Shown one piece after another: positions 17,370 through 26,153 of a DNA stretch of 64,000 nucleotides; within the stretch, counting starts at the first letter, position 1, and each line of letters starts with the position of its first letter. A model generated the notes under the pieces. It worked only from the letters and a program-made list of their open reading frames with translations, was not told where the DNA came from and did no database searches. The stretch spans positions 19,602 to 83,601 of the forward strand of contig JAKQEQ010000037.1 in the NCBI GenBank assembly GCA_029556545.1. The letters run 5' to 3'. The DNA comes from Candidatus Hydrogenedentota bacterium. GTDB lineage: Bacteria > Hydrogenedentota > Hydrogenedentia > Hydrogenedentales > JAGMZX01. The position numbers were made by a program, and so were the translations under genes.

Positions 17370-20300
17370 TGGCGGTTCTCTCTACCCGCAGCATCCCCCA
17401 TCCAACGGGGCGGGTGGTGATGTCGGCTTTCTGTGTGGCTTCCTCAATTTCGCTGATGTGGCGGTCGAAGTCGGCTTGAGCGTTTTCCTTCTGACGTGAT
17501 TTCATGGTGCGGATCTTGTCGTTTCGGGCCTCGGCCAGTTGGGAGTCAAGGACCGCCATGCGGGCCTTGTGGCTGGTATCAAGACTGGAGCGGCGAAACT
17601 CGGCAACGCGCTGAGTGTTCTCGATATGTCCCGCGCGGGCATCGGACCAGGCTTCGTAGTGGCGGCTTTCGAGCGCGTTGCGCGTTTCCTCGGTAATCCT
17701 GTCGGAAGCAACCTCGAACCCCTCGGCGTCGGCCAGCAACCGCAGGAACTCGCCGGTGAGGGCCGGATTAGTCGTGACGGGCCGGAACTCGACATCGTCG
17801 CGGATGCCGTGGTACTGCCACTGATAGACGGCGAAGGGATAGTCGCCCGGTGAGACGGCGTCGGTAGAGACACGAATGCCAACGACGGGCACGCCGTCAC
17901 CGGCTCCTCCGACGGTACGGGCAGCTTGTACGGCCAACGGGTGAATGGGCGTGATGAGACAGATGGTCCGATCCTCGACTGCGCAGGCCGAATCGAAGGT
18001 GACGGCCAAGTTTGGCTCATTGCCCTTAAGCCATGTTTCCCACTCCCGGGCGATGGGAGAAGTACGGTTCTCGATCGCCGCAAAATCCTTTAGCAGCGCC
18101 TCGCGGACCTCGCGGGCCAGACGCAGGCGTTTCTTCGGGCCATCTCCGCTAAGGGGGGATTCCTCCTTTCCGGCGCGGCCGCGCAAGTATTCCACGACCA
18201 GGCGTTCGAGCGAGGTGGCGGAGAGCCAGTAGCTGGAAGCGTCCTCGATATCCTGCTTGAACTGATCGGCGGGCATGCGCAGGCCGAACAATTCAGTCTG
18301 GCGCGTTTCAAGATCCTGTTGTTCCTTGACAAGCCGAATGCTGTTGTCAGCGAGTTGTTCCAGTTTGGCCTGACGTTCCGCCGGCGACAGGGAGAGGTTT
18401 TCGGCAACGCTTGTGATCTCGCGGGTGACTTCGCCCAGGATCGCCTCGTTGGCCCCAAGCGCGCGTTCGAAGACGCCGATGCGCAGCAGACAGCGTTCGT
18501 AGATTTCGGCGTCGATGGTGTCCGGGGTGATGAGGTTGTAGATCGCCACGGCCTCGCTGGTCTGCCCCCAGCGGTCAATACGACCGATGCGCTGGTCGAT
18601 GCGCATAGGGTTCCAGGGCAGGTCATAATTCACCATGCAGTCGCAGAACTGATAATCAAGCCCCTCGCAACCGACCTCGGAGAAGAGGAGCACATCGAGG
18701 GCTTCGGCATCGTCACGGTTCGTTTCGAATCGCGCGCGAAGCGCGACGCGTTCGTCGTCGCCTACGCCGCCATGGATCAGACCAACGCGGAAACCTTCAT
18801 CCTGAAGCGCCTTGTAGAGGTAGGCGAGCGTGTGGCGGAAACTGCTGAACAGCATGACTTTGTTATTCGGGAGCGCCTGTTTGTCTTCGAGAATGCCTTT
18901 CAGGGCAAGGAACTTGGGGTCGGCGTCGGGATCGCATGGCAGGGTTTCAGCCTGACGCAGGGCATCGTCGATGAGTTGCCGAACCGTCGGCGCCGCGCGG
19001 TCGATGTCGAGGTCAATCCCGTCGTCCTCGCCCTCCTCCACACTCAGGCAGTCGAGTTCGTCAAATCGGCGCGAGAGGATGTCCTGGAGGAACGGTGCCA
19101 GCGCCTGGATACAGCTCGCCGCCTGTCGGCGAATGGTCGTGAGGAGAAACCGGACCGATTGAACGCCATGCAGTTCGGCATAGACGGCGGCCTGGGCGGC
19201 GATGACGGCATCGTGCAGACTCTTCTGCTCGGGGGTGAACTCGACTGTCACCGTCTGGGGTTTGCGTTGGGTGAATTCGCCAATGTCGCGGCGCAGAGTA
19301 CGGTTCATCAGGCCGGACAGCGTGTGCAACTGCTCAATGCTTCGAATCGCATGAACGCGCACAGCCCGGTCGTCCCCGGCATGGGCGAGGGAATCAAAGA
19401 CCTCCTGAAAGCGTGGGTCATTCCGCAGCACTGACCGGCCCCAGGGCGTTCCGGCGGCCTCCGTCAAGGCTTCACGCGCTTCTTCGGCCCAGCCAGGGCC
19501 ACCCTTGCGTGCGCAGAGAGCGGCCTGGTTGATGTGTGCGTTCGGTTCTGTGATGGCCCCATAACTGGCCTTGTCGATGATGATGTCGGGACGCAAGGTG
19601 TTCAGAAGCACGAAAAGATCGTTATCGCTCATCTGAATCGGTGTCGCGGTGAGAAAAACGACGGCTTCGGCGTTTTCGCAGAAGAATCGAATGGCCTCGT
19701 GGCGCTGCGTATTCGTGTTGCGGATGTGGTGCGCCTCGTCAACGACCACAAGGTCGAACTGCGGCGGCGGGTCGAGTTGGAGCAGGCCCTTCCGGCGCTT
19801 GCCGCTCCCATGCAGGACTTCGTCGGTCAGGAGCGAGAAGGGGAGGATGGCCTTCTCGTAGCGCTGCGGCCATTCGCCGTCGAGGTCCATTTCGGAGATG
19901 CAATGGCGTAATTTGGGGCCGTCGAGATGTTCGAAACGCTCATCGAATCGCTTCATTTCCCGTCGCCATTTCTCCTCCGTAACAAGTGGGCGGGGACAGG
20001 CGATGAGCACGCGCCGGATATCGCGGCGGGCCTGGAGTTCGCGAAGAATCAGCCCGGCCTCGATCGTCTTTCCAACGCCGACACTATCGGCGATCAGTAA
20101 GCGCGGCCGGTCGGAGCGGATGAACTTCAGTACGGGACGGAACTGATAGGGGATCAGTTCGATGCGCGCGGCGTGGAGCGAGTAAAGATTTGATATGCCC
20201 GGGTGTAGCAGTTGCAGGGCCGTCAGGTGGGCATGGAATTCACGCAGAGACGCAACAGTCATCGACTCGTCTTTGAAGTCGCCCGGCATGAGTTGGCTTT

Positions 20301-20958
20301 CGTAATAAGAGGCCTTCCCGCCGTCGAGGAAGACGTGGTAGCGGGTTTCCTTTTCGCCTGGCATCGCGGCGATAACCGCGCCGGATTTTGAGGGATTGGC
20401 GCGCAGCCGAACGACGTCGCCGGGGGCGTATGTCGTCTGCCGCTCTGGTTGCGAAGCGGCCTGCTGCTGGAGCGCAGTTTCAGGGTATGGAGATGGTGGC
20501 TTGCTCAAAACGGTTTCCTTTGCTTCCCGAATCTCCGATAGAAGCGGGTCGTCGGGGGCAAGGAGAATCAGGAAACGCTGAAGCGTATCCAGATCACGAT
20601 AGATGTCTTCGCCCGATGGAGCCGCCACCTGCGCGTGCGCCCAGCGGTTGCGGACCGTCTGCATCTCCTTGACGAAATTGCGACTCTCGTAGGGCCAGTT
20701 CCGTGATTGCACGAGCTCGAACCAGTTTTGATCCAGAACGCGTAGCAGCGCGGCAAGGTCGAGTTGTTCCAGATGGTCGATGCCTTGACGTTCCACGGCC
20801 TCCTGTTGCCGAAACGAGAGTTTGCCATAGACCCGCTGGCCCCACCAATCCGAGCCGAGAATGGGCAACATCTCTTCCAGAGCATGGCAGAGTGAATGGG
20901 CTGCTTTCTGCAGCAGACCTTGCATGCTTACTAGGTGGGGGTTGACGTCTGTATCCAT
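17362..20958 (-). CDS. HEPN (Swt1-like)-SNF2 family helicase
   Basis: Residues about 20-115 of this 1198-aa protein form a Swt1-like HEPN domain ending in RNRWAH (Arg103 to His108), which fits the R-x4-H signature of HEPN ribonucleases. A small beta-rich region follows, then an SNF2/RapA-type ATPase: DSVGVGKTIEAG (Walker A, about 291-302), DEAHH (407-411), LTATP, and a second lobe ending in RIGRIDRWGQ. The C-terminal ~350 residues are helical and coiled-coil rich. Such enzymes translocate on nucleic acid. I chose ATG at 20958, where HEPN similarity begins; an ATG at 21099 would add 47 residues. Its stop overlaps the start of the sacsin-like gene. The pairing suggests a two-component defence module. 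Confidence 0.88.
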   Translation of the reverse strand: MDTDVNPHLVSMQGLLQKAAHSLCHALEEMLPILGSDWWGQRVYGKLSFRQQEAVERQGIDHLEQLDLAALLRVLDQNWFELVQSRNWPYESRNFVKEMQTVRNRWAHAQVAAPSGEDIYRDLDTLQRFLILLAPDDPLLSEIREAKETVLSKPPSPYPETALQQQAASQPERQTTYAPGDVVRLRANPSKSGAVIAAMPGEKETRYHVFLDGGKASYYESQLMPGDFKDESMTVASLREFHAHLTALQLLHPGISNLYSLHAARIELIPYQFRPVLKFIRSDRPRLLIADSVGVGKTIEAGLILRELQARRDIRRVLIACPRPLVTEEKWRREMKRFDERFEHLDGPKLRHCISEMDLDGEWPQRYEKAILPFSLLTDEVLHGSGKRRKGLLQLDPPPQFDLVVVDEAHHIRNTNTQRHEAIRFFCENAEAVVFLTATPIQMSDNDLFVLLNTLRPDIIIDKASYGAITEPNAHINQAALCARKGGPGWAEEAREALTEAAGTPWGRSVLRNDPRFQEVFDSLAHAGDDRAVRVHAIRSIEQLHTLSGLMNRTLRRDIGEFTQRKPQTVTVEFTPEQKSLHDAVIAAQAAVYAELHGVQSVRFLLTTIRRQAASCIQALAPFLQDILSRRFDELDCLSVEEGEDDGIDLDIDRAAPTVRQLIDDALRQAETLPCDPDADPKFLALKGILEDKQALPNNKVMLFSSFRHTLAYLYKALQDEGFRVGLIHGGVGDDERVALRARFETNRDDAEALDVLLFSEVGCEGLDYQFCDCMVNYDLPWNPMRIDQRIGRIDRWGQTSEAVAIYNLITPDTIDAEIYERCLLRIGVFERALGANEAILGEVTREITSVAENLSLSPAERQAKLEQLADNSIRLVKEQQDLETRQTELFGLRMPADQFKQDIEDASSYWLSATSLERLVVEYLRGRAGKEESPLSGDGPKKRLRLAREVREALLKDFAAIENRTSPIAREWETWLKGNEPNLAVTFDSACAVEDRTICLITPIHPLAVQAARTVGGAGDGVPVVGIRVSTDAVSPGDYPFAVYQWQYHGIRDDVEFRPVTTNPALTGEFLRLLADAEGFEVASDRITEETRNALESRHYEAWSDARAGHIENTQRVAEFRRSSLDTSHKARMAVLDSQLAEARNDKIRTMKSRQKENAQADFDRHISEIEEATQKADITTRPVGWGMLRVERTANG

Positions 20959-21224
20959 CCTGGCTTTCGTCCTCTCATGTGGTCTCCATGATCCATTGCG
21001 GTGCTGGGCGAGGTCTCGGTTCGATTGCAGCCCTCTGGCGACGGCGAGTTCGCGTGCGCGTATTCGACTCGTGAGTACATGTTCTGTGGCCGCGTGCACT
21101 ATATTCTACAGTTACACCACATGCCTGCTCAATTTGGAACCGCTGGGTTCAACAGCAGTCTTTGCCGTTACTGATTCTCGTTTCGGGTTCGTTACCCAAC
21201 GATGCGTTCCCGGCCGTCCAGGAG
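20959..21224. other. Intergenic DNA upstream of the helicase gene
   Basis: This stretch holds the leader of the minus-strand helicase operon and, at 21185-21197, a small GGGT/ACCC hairpin ahead of repeat copy B. No separate gene is supported. Confidence 0.5.
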
Positions 21225-21406
21225 CCCCGACTGTCCTCCCACGGTCCACCGGCGTGATGAGGCGCGGAGCGGGGTTCCGGCTTCCGGAGCGAAAGGGCCG
21301 CACGGTTCTGCCGTTCGGCGGCGGCGGGCGGGATCGCAGGCGGGGCCTGAATTCCTCATGGAATCGCTGGGCTTGGCGCGGGGGGCGGGCCAGGGGCGCA
21401 CCCGGA
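21225..21406 (+). repeat. ~181-bp dispersed repeat, copy B
   Basis: This is the direct repeat of 13581-13761. It ends 14 bp before the tRNA-Ser 3' end. The two copies bracket the HEPN-helicase/sacsin operon. Confidence 0.9.
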
Positions 21407-21420
21407 AAAGTGCAGGAAAA

Positions 21421-21510
21421 TGGCGGAGAGGCAGGGATTCGAACCCTGGTTACGGTAAACCGTAAAACGGCTTTCGAGGCCGCCGCCTTCAACCACTCGG
21501 CCACCTCTCC
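21421..21510 (-). tRNA. tRNA-Ser (anticodon CGA)
   Basis: On the minus strand a 90-nt tRNA begins GGAGAGG and ends CCTCTCCGCCA, so CCA is encoded. It has a D-arm (GTGGCCGAGTGGTT), an anticodon stem GCGGC/GCCGT with loop CTCGAAA, and a long variable arm typical of serine tRNAs. The T-arm is GGGTTCGAATCCC. The anticodon CGA reads UCG. It lies beside repeat copy B, but I see no duplicate of its 3' end elsewhere in the window. Confidence 0.95.
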
Positions 21511-21619
21511 GCGGTAAGTCGCCGGTTGATGTGAGGAATGTACACGCTGTTACCCGGAAGGATAGCAAACGTCGCGCGGGTCGTTCCACATAGGAGCGCG
21601 TTCGCGGGTACGTCGGGAC

Positions 21620-21641
21620 ATGGGCAAGATGCCCATGCCAC
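21620..21641 (+). repeat. REP-like palindrome, copy 1
   Basis: ATGGGCA, loop AGA, TGCCCAT, followed by GCCAC. The same element with loop GGA occurs at 55662-55683. It lies downstream of the porin gene and upstream of the tRNA. Confidence 0.8.
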
Positions 21642-21750
21642 GGAAGAAGCTGCCCGCGCGCGGGGCGCCGGAGGGCGCGGGAACAAGGCAACGCCCCCGC
21701 GGGCAACCGCGAGGGCGTTGTAATGATCAGGTAGTCGCGCTTCGAGAAGA

Positions 21751-23085
21751 CTAGAAGCGGATCTCCGTCTCAAGGAACAGATAGTCGATGTCTTCGTCCT
21801 CATCCGCGACGAGAGGCGCCAGGCCGTTCAGACCGACCAGGTTGCCTTCTTCGATGCCGTCGTCGGCGAACAGATGAGCCCACCCGGCACGGAAGACGAG
21901 GTCTTCGCTGTACTGGTAGTTGGCATAGAGACCGACTTCAAGACCCAGGTCTTCGTCGGCCGTCCAGCGCCAGAACCACCAGCCGCCTTCCAGTTCCTCG
22001 TCCACTTCCAGGTAGGTCAGGGCGAGGGCGAGGTCAAGGCTCTCGGTCGGCTTGACACTCAGGCCGGCGCGATAGATGAACACGTTCGACAGGTTGGCCG
22101 CCGACACGTTGTCCAGGACTTCGGTGTACTCCCAGTCGGAGAACAGGCGATTGAAGGCCAGATCATCGTCGTCGTTCCACCAGCCCCAGCCGTTGTCCTG
22201 GTCGCCGCCTTCGAACCAGGCGGCACCCAAGTAAATACGGGGCTGCCAGCTGGCGTCGAAGGTGTAACCGAGTTCAAGGTTGACGCCGAACGCGTCGATG
22301 TCCGCATCGTTGTCCCACCACAGGAATCCGGGCAGGTCCCATTCGCCGAACTGATAAGCCACTTCGGCTTCGAAGTCAAACGCACCGATTTCGCCAGCTC
22401 CGCGGAGGCCGATGGTGTGGAGGTCGATGTCGGCGTTCGTCAGCGACTCGTCATCGCGGATGAACAGCCAGTAGGCGTCGATGACAACGTCCTCGAGGCC
22501 GAGGTAGCTGCCGTAGATGCCGTACAGGTCGACGTCGTCATCGCCGAAGTCCGAGAAGGTCTCGTTCAGCTTGGCCGCGAAGGCGCTGATGCTGACGATA
22601 TCCGTCCCGTAGTTCAGCAAGAGGGCGTCATAGGACAGGCCGCGGAACAGGGCGCTGGTGTCGTTGTTGCCGAGCAGCCACTCGCTCCCGAACTGCAGTT
22701 CCTGGCGGCCGACGCGCATCATCAGCGGGGTGTCCCACATCTCGCTCGCTTCGATGTACGCCTGGTAGACTTCCACATCATCGCCGCTGGCGGCACGGCC
22801 GTCGACGCCGGTGATGTAATTGGAGCGGAAGTCTTCGCCCCAGATGTCATAGCTGTCGAGCTCGATGAGCGCGCTGACGTTGTCGGTGAAGTCGGCCTTC
22901 ACGCTCAGACGGGTGCGTTGTTCGACGAATGCCGTGTCGAGCACGTCCGCTTCGTCCGCTTCCCACACGTTGCCGCGAATGCGGATGTTGCCGCCGACTG
23001 AGACATTCTGCAGTTCGGCGTAGGCGCCGACGCCCATGCACACCACGAGCGCGGCCAGAACGGTTACTTTCATCAGAGAATGCAT
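21751..23085 (-). CDS. Outer-membrane beta-barrel porin (alginate-export-like)
   Basis: This 444-aa protein has an N-terminal signal peptide (hydrophobic VTVLAALVVCMGVGAYA). A long run of alternating, acidic, aromatic-rich strands ends in the C-terminal signature ...LFLETEIRF with terminal Phe, which BAM recognises. The motif RVGRQELQFG is typical of alginate-export/OprB-like barrels. The many Asp and Trp residues fit a carbohydrate- or ion-selective channel. ATG at 23085 follows AAGGAG about 10 bp upstream; a second Met 12 bases later is possible. A gene for a gram-negative outer-membrane protein implies a diderm cell. Its substrate cannot be read from the sequence, though secreted glycan-processing proteins follow. 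Confidence 0.85.
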   Translation of the reverse strand: MHSLMKVTVLAALVVCMGVGAYAELQNVSVGGNIRIRGNVWEADEADVLDTAFVEQRTRLSVKADFTDNVSALIELDSYDIWGEDFRSNYITGVDGRAASGDDVEVYQAYIEASEMWDTPLMMRVGRQELQFGSEWLLGNNDTSALFRGLSYDALLLNYGTDIVSISAFAAKLNETFSDFGDDDVDLYGIYGSYLGLEDVVIDAYWLFIRDDESLTNADIDLHTIGLRGAGEIGAFDFEAEVAYQFGEWDLPGFLWWDNDADIDAFGVNLELGYTFDASWQPRIYLGAAWFEGGDQDNGWGWWNDDDDLAFNRLFSDWEYTEVLDNVSAANLSNVFIYRAGLSVKPTESLDLALALTYLEVDEELEGGWWFWRWTADEDLGLEVGLYANYQYSEDLVFRAGWAHLFADDGIEEGNLVGLNGLAPLVADEDEDIDYLFLETEIRF

Positions 23086-23544
23086 GATGCGAAATCTCCT
23101 TCGCTTATGCTTACCGCCTTTCGGCGGTCACACCATGGCGCGCTTTCCAAGGGTCGCCCCACTATATTGGCAACCTCACGCGCCACGCCACTATATATGG
23201 CCACATCCCTTTCCCCGACGCACTGGGAGCAAGCCTTACGCTCGCTGGGGTTTCATCCCTCCTTTCCTCTCCAGTCTGTACGTCGGGCCGGATGCGAAAA
23301 AGCGCTTCTCAGCTCCTTTTTATACAGGGAAACTCACTCAGGAAGGCCCGAGCTTTCCCCTCGCCGACCCGGATGCTAGCATATCGTCGAAGCCATGTCA
23401 AGCGTTTGATCGATCGAAATTTGCTCTGTGGCCGCCGGTTCGGCGCCCCCTTGGCGGGGGGATATTCCGGGTGTTTGCGCCGCGCCTGACACGGCGGAGC
23501 GTTATCTGTTACCCTTGGCGGGAGGCGATGCACGCTTGGGAGGT
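23086..23544. other. Divergent intergenic region with 5'-UTR hairpin
   Basis: This 459-bp stretch separates the porin from the divergent DUF4838 gene. It contains a hairpin ACCGCC-TTTC-GGCGGT (23113-23128) in the porin leader and AT-rich TATATA patches near 23160 and 23193 that may be promoter elements. No gene is evident. Confidence 0.5.
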
Positions 23545-26139
23545 ATGACCATGCCGTGGGTGAAAAAGTGGGTGTTCTTGCTGCCGTTGCCGGCCTTGGC
23601 TGGGCTTCCAGCGTCTTCCGGGCCGTATTGGCTTGGGGCGCACGAATACGGCGAGGTGGAGGTCGTGGTGGCGGAGGCGGCCTCGCCTTCGGAGCATTAT
23701 GCGGCGCGGGAGTTCCAGAGGTACTGGGCGCTGTGCACGGGTCACGAGCCGCCGATCCGGGATGTGGCCACGCCCGGCGTGACGACGGTCTGGATTGGGC
23801 GGCTGGGGATGCGCCTGGCGGAGCGGCTGAAGCTCGACGGTCTCGGCGACGATGGTTTCCACCTGCGGACGGCGGTCTTCGAGCAGGAACCGAAAGTCCC
23901 ATACCTGACCTTCCGCCACAAGACGCGCTTCCCGTTGCAGGCGCGGCATCTACTAATCGCCGGCGGGTCGCAGCGGGGCACGCTTTACGGGGTGCACCAG
24001 TTTTTCCATGACTATTTCGGCGTGCGGTGGCTCACGCCGGAGACGACCCACGTGCCGCCCGCGCCAGAGGGCGTTCCGGAGATCAACTATCGCTATGCGC
24101 CGCCGATCCCGTATCGGGACACGAATTACTGGGTGTTCACGCGACACCCGGAGTTTGCCGTCGCGCACCGGCTCAACGGCAACAGTGTGGCCGCAATCCC
24201 TGAGGAAATGGGCGGGTTCATGGGCTATGCGGGCGGGTTCTGCCACACGTTTTACGGTCTGGTTGATCCCGACAAGTACTTCGAGACGCATCCCGAGTAC
24301 TTCTCCGAGGTCAACGGGAAGCGGATGCGGCAGTCGCAACTCTGCCTCACTAACCCGGAGGTGGTCCGCATCGCGACGAACAGCGTGCGCGAGCACCTGC
24401 GGAACAATCCGCCGAATCGGCGCATCGTCAGCGTGACCCAGATGGACTGGCCGTTCTGGTGCGAGTGCGCCGATTGCGCCGCCGTGGACGCGCGGGAGGG
24501 ATCGCAGGCGGGCACGATGATTCGCTTCGTGAATGCGATCGCCGAGGCCATCGCGGACGAGTTCCCCGAGGCGTTCATCGACACCTTCGCGTACACGTAC
24601 ACGCGCAAGCCGCCGAAACACGCGCGGCCACGGGACAACGTCATCGTGCGGCTGTGCTCGATCGAGTGCGATTTCGCGCGGCCGCTCGGGGACCGTTCGA
24701 GCGCCGACAACCGGGCGTTCCAGGAGGATATCCGCCGTTGGCGCCGCATCGCGAAGCATCTTTACATCTGGGACTACACGCAGAATTGGCACGCCTTCCA
24801 GGGGCCGCACCCGAATTTCCAGGTGTTGCAGCCGAACGTGAAGTTCTTCGTCGACAATGGGGTCAGCGGGGTCTTCGAGCAGGCGGCGCACTCGCCGGGG
24901 GCCGATTTCGAGTATCTGAAGGCGTACATCCTCGCGCAGGCGCTGTGGAACCCGGAGGTCGACTGGCGCGCGCTGTACGACGAGTTCCTCGCGTTGTATT
25001 ACCGGGAGGCCGCGCCGTTCATCCGCGAGTATCATCGGCTAATCACGGACAAGGTCTTCGCGGACGACTATGTGTTGGGCATCTTCACGAAGATGGAGTG
25101 GATGGACCACACGACGGTCGAGCGGGCGGAGGCCGTTTTTCAGCGGGCCTTCGCGGCGGTTACGGACCCGGAGATCGTCGAGCGCCTCCGGCGCGCGCAC
25201 TTGCCGGTCCAGTACGCCGCGCTGGTCTGCCCGCCGGAGATCGAGATCGCGGAGGACCACTATGTGCTGCGCCGTCCGCCGAGTCTCAGTTTCGATGAGT
25301 ACTGGGGCGTGCTCGCGGGCCACGGGGTGACCCACCTCGGCGACCCGGACATAGAGGCGTTCCGCGAGCGGCTCGAAGGGCGGACGCCGCCGCGCTACCA
25401 GGAAATCCCGTTTGCGCGCCTCGAAAACAAGCGCTACGAGGTGTGGGTCGTTCCCGAGGTCGGCGGATCGGTCGTCCGTTTTCGCGACAAGGAGCGCGAT
25501 CACGAATTGTTGCGGGGGTACGCCGCGTTGAGCGCCGGCAACGGCATGATCCAGGACTGGCGCATCATGGACGCGGACGCGCCGGAAATCGAGAGGCGAG
25601 TCGCGGACCGTTACGAGACGGTCGCGCAGGCGGAGAACAGCGTTTTTGTGCGGGCCGCGCTGGCAAACGGCCTCGTGGTCTCGCGGCAGGTGTCGTTGGA
25701 CGACGAGGGATTGCGCGTCACGCTCGAAGTGAGCAACCACGGCGGGGAATTGGTGGCGCCGCGGGTGAAGTTGCACCCGGAGTTTACTTACGAGGGCAAG
25801 AACTTGCCGGAAATCTGGATCGAGCGCGACGGGATATGGGCGCGGCAGCCGCTACGCTTCGTCACGGGAGACACCGTCGCCTTCGACCGGATCGAGGCCT
25901 CGGGGGTAACGCGCTGGGGTCTGCGCCTGCCGGGGAAGAAGGGTTTTCTCGTCAACGAAGTCGACGCGGACCAATTGGAAGCACTGTTCTATTTCTGTAA
26001 TCGTGCCACGGGCATGGTTAATCTGGAACTGTATCCGAGTCAAGCGCCACTCGAACCCGGCGAGTCTTGCGTCGTGGCGACGGGCTACCGCGTCGAAAAC
26101 CGCCATAAACCGCCGAATCCATCCCATAAGACGCCATAA
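23545..26139 (+). CDS. Secreted DUF4838 glycoside-hydrolase-like protein
   Basis: The 864-aa protein starts with a signal peptide (KKWVFLLPLPALAGLPASS). An N-terminal domain (residues ~20-140) resembles the alpha-glucuronidase/GH20 accessory fold. The central DUF4838 TIM-barrel-like domain contains WCECADCAAVD and the paired-cysteine region with aromatic and acidic residues around it. A C-terminal beta-rich domain follows. DUF4838 proteins are predicted polysaccharide-degrading enzymes, but no member activity is assumed here. ATG at 23545 is chosen for the TTGGGAGG ribosome site; the longer open frame upstream has no signal peptide at its start. The next gene follows after 14 bp, so the pair is probably an operon. 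Confidence 0.85.
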   Translation: MTMPWVKKWVFLLPLPALAGLPASSGPYWLGAHEYGEVEVVVAEAASPSEHYAAREFQRYWALCTGHEPPIRDVATPGVTTVWIGRLGMRLAERLKLDGLGDDGFHLRTAVFEQEPKVPYLTFRHKTRFPLQARHLLIAGGSQRGTLYGVHQFFHDYFGVRWLTPETTHVPPAPEGVPEINYRYAPPIPYRDTNYWVFTRHPEFAVAHRLNGNSVAAIPEEMGGFMGYAGGFCHTFYGLVDPDKYFETHPEYFSEVNGKRMRQSQLCLTNPEVVRIATNSVREHLRNNPPNRRIVSVTQMDWPFWCECADCAAVDAREGSQAGTMIRFVNAIAEAIADEFPEAFIDTFAYTYTRKPPKHARPRDNVIVRLCSIECDFARPLGDRSSADNRAFQEDIRRWRRIAKHLYIWDYTQNWHAFQGPHPNFQVLQPNVKFFVDNGVSGVFEQAAHSPGADFEYLKAYILAQALWNPEVDWRALYDEFLALYYREAAPFIREYHRLITDKVFADDYVLGIFTKMEWMDHTTVERAEAVFQRAFAAVTDPEIVERLRRAHLPVQYAALVCPPEIEIAEDHYVLRRPPSLSFDEYWGVLAGHGVTHLGDPDIEAFRERLEGRTPPRYQEIPFARLENKRYEVWVVPEVGGSVVRFRDKERDHELLRGYAALSAGNGMIQDWRIMDADAPEIERRVADRYETVAQAENSVFVRAALANGLVVSRQVSLDDEGLRVTLEVSNHGGELVAPRVKLHPEFTYEGKNLPEIWIERDGIWARQPLRFVTGDTVAFDRIEASGVTRWGLRLPGKKGFLVNEVDADQLEALFYFCNRATGMVNLELYPSQAPLEPGESCVVATGYRVENRHKPPNPSHKTP

Positions 26140-26153
26140 AACCACCAAAGCGA

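Noticed and set aside
18319..19434. 371-codon plus-strand frame opposite the SNF2 helicase
   Set aside because: It is antisense to the conserved helicase core and has no recognisable domain.
21112..21504. Minus-strand frame across repeat copy B and tRNA-Ser
   Set aside because: It overlaps the tRNA; similarity to a frame in copy A reflects the nucleotide repeat.
13581..21510. The 181-bp repeats as tRNA attachment sites of an integrative element
   Set aside because: No duplicate of the tRNA-Ser 3' end is found at the left copy, and no integrase is encoded between them.
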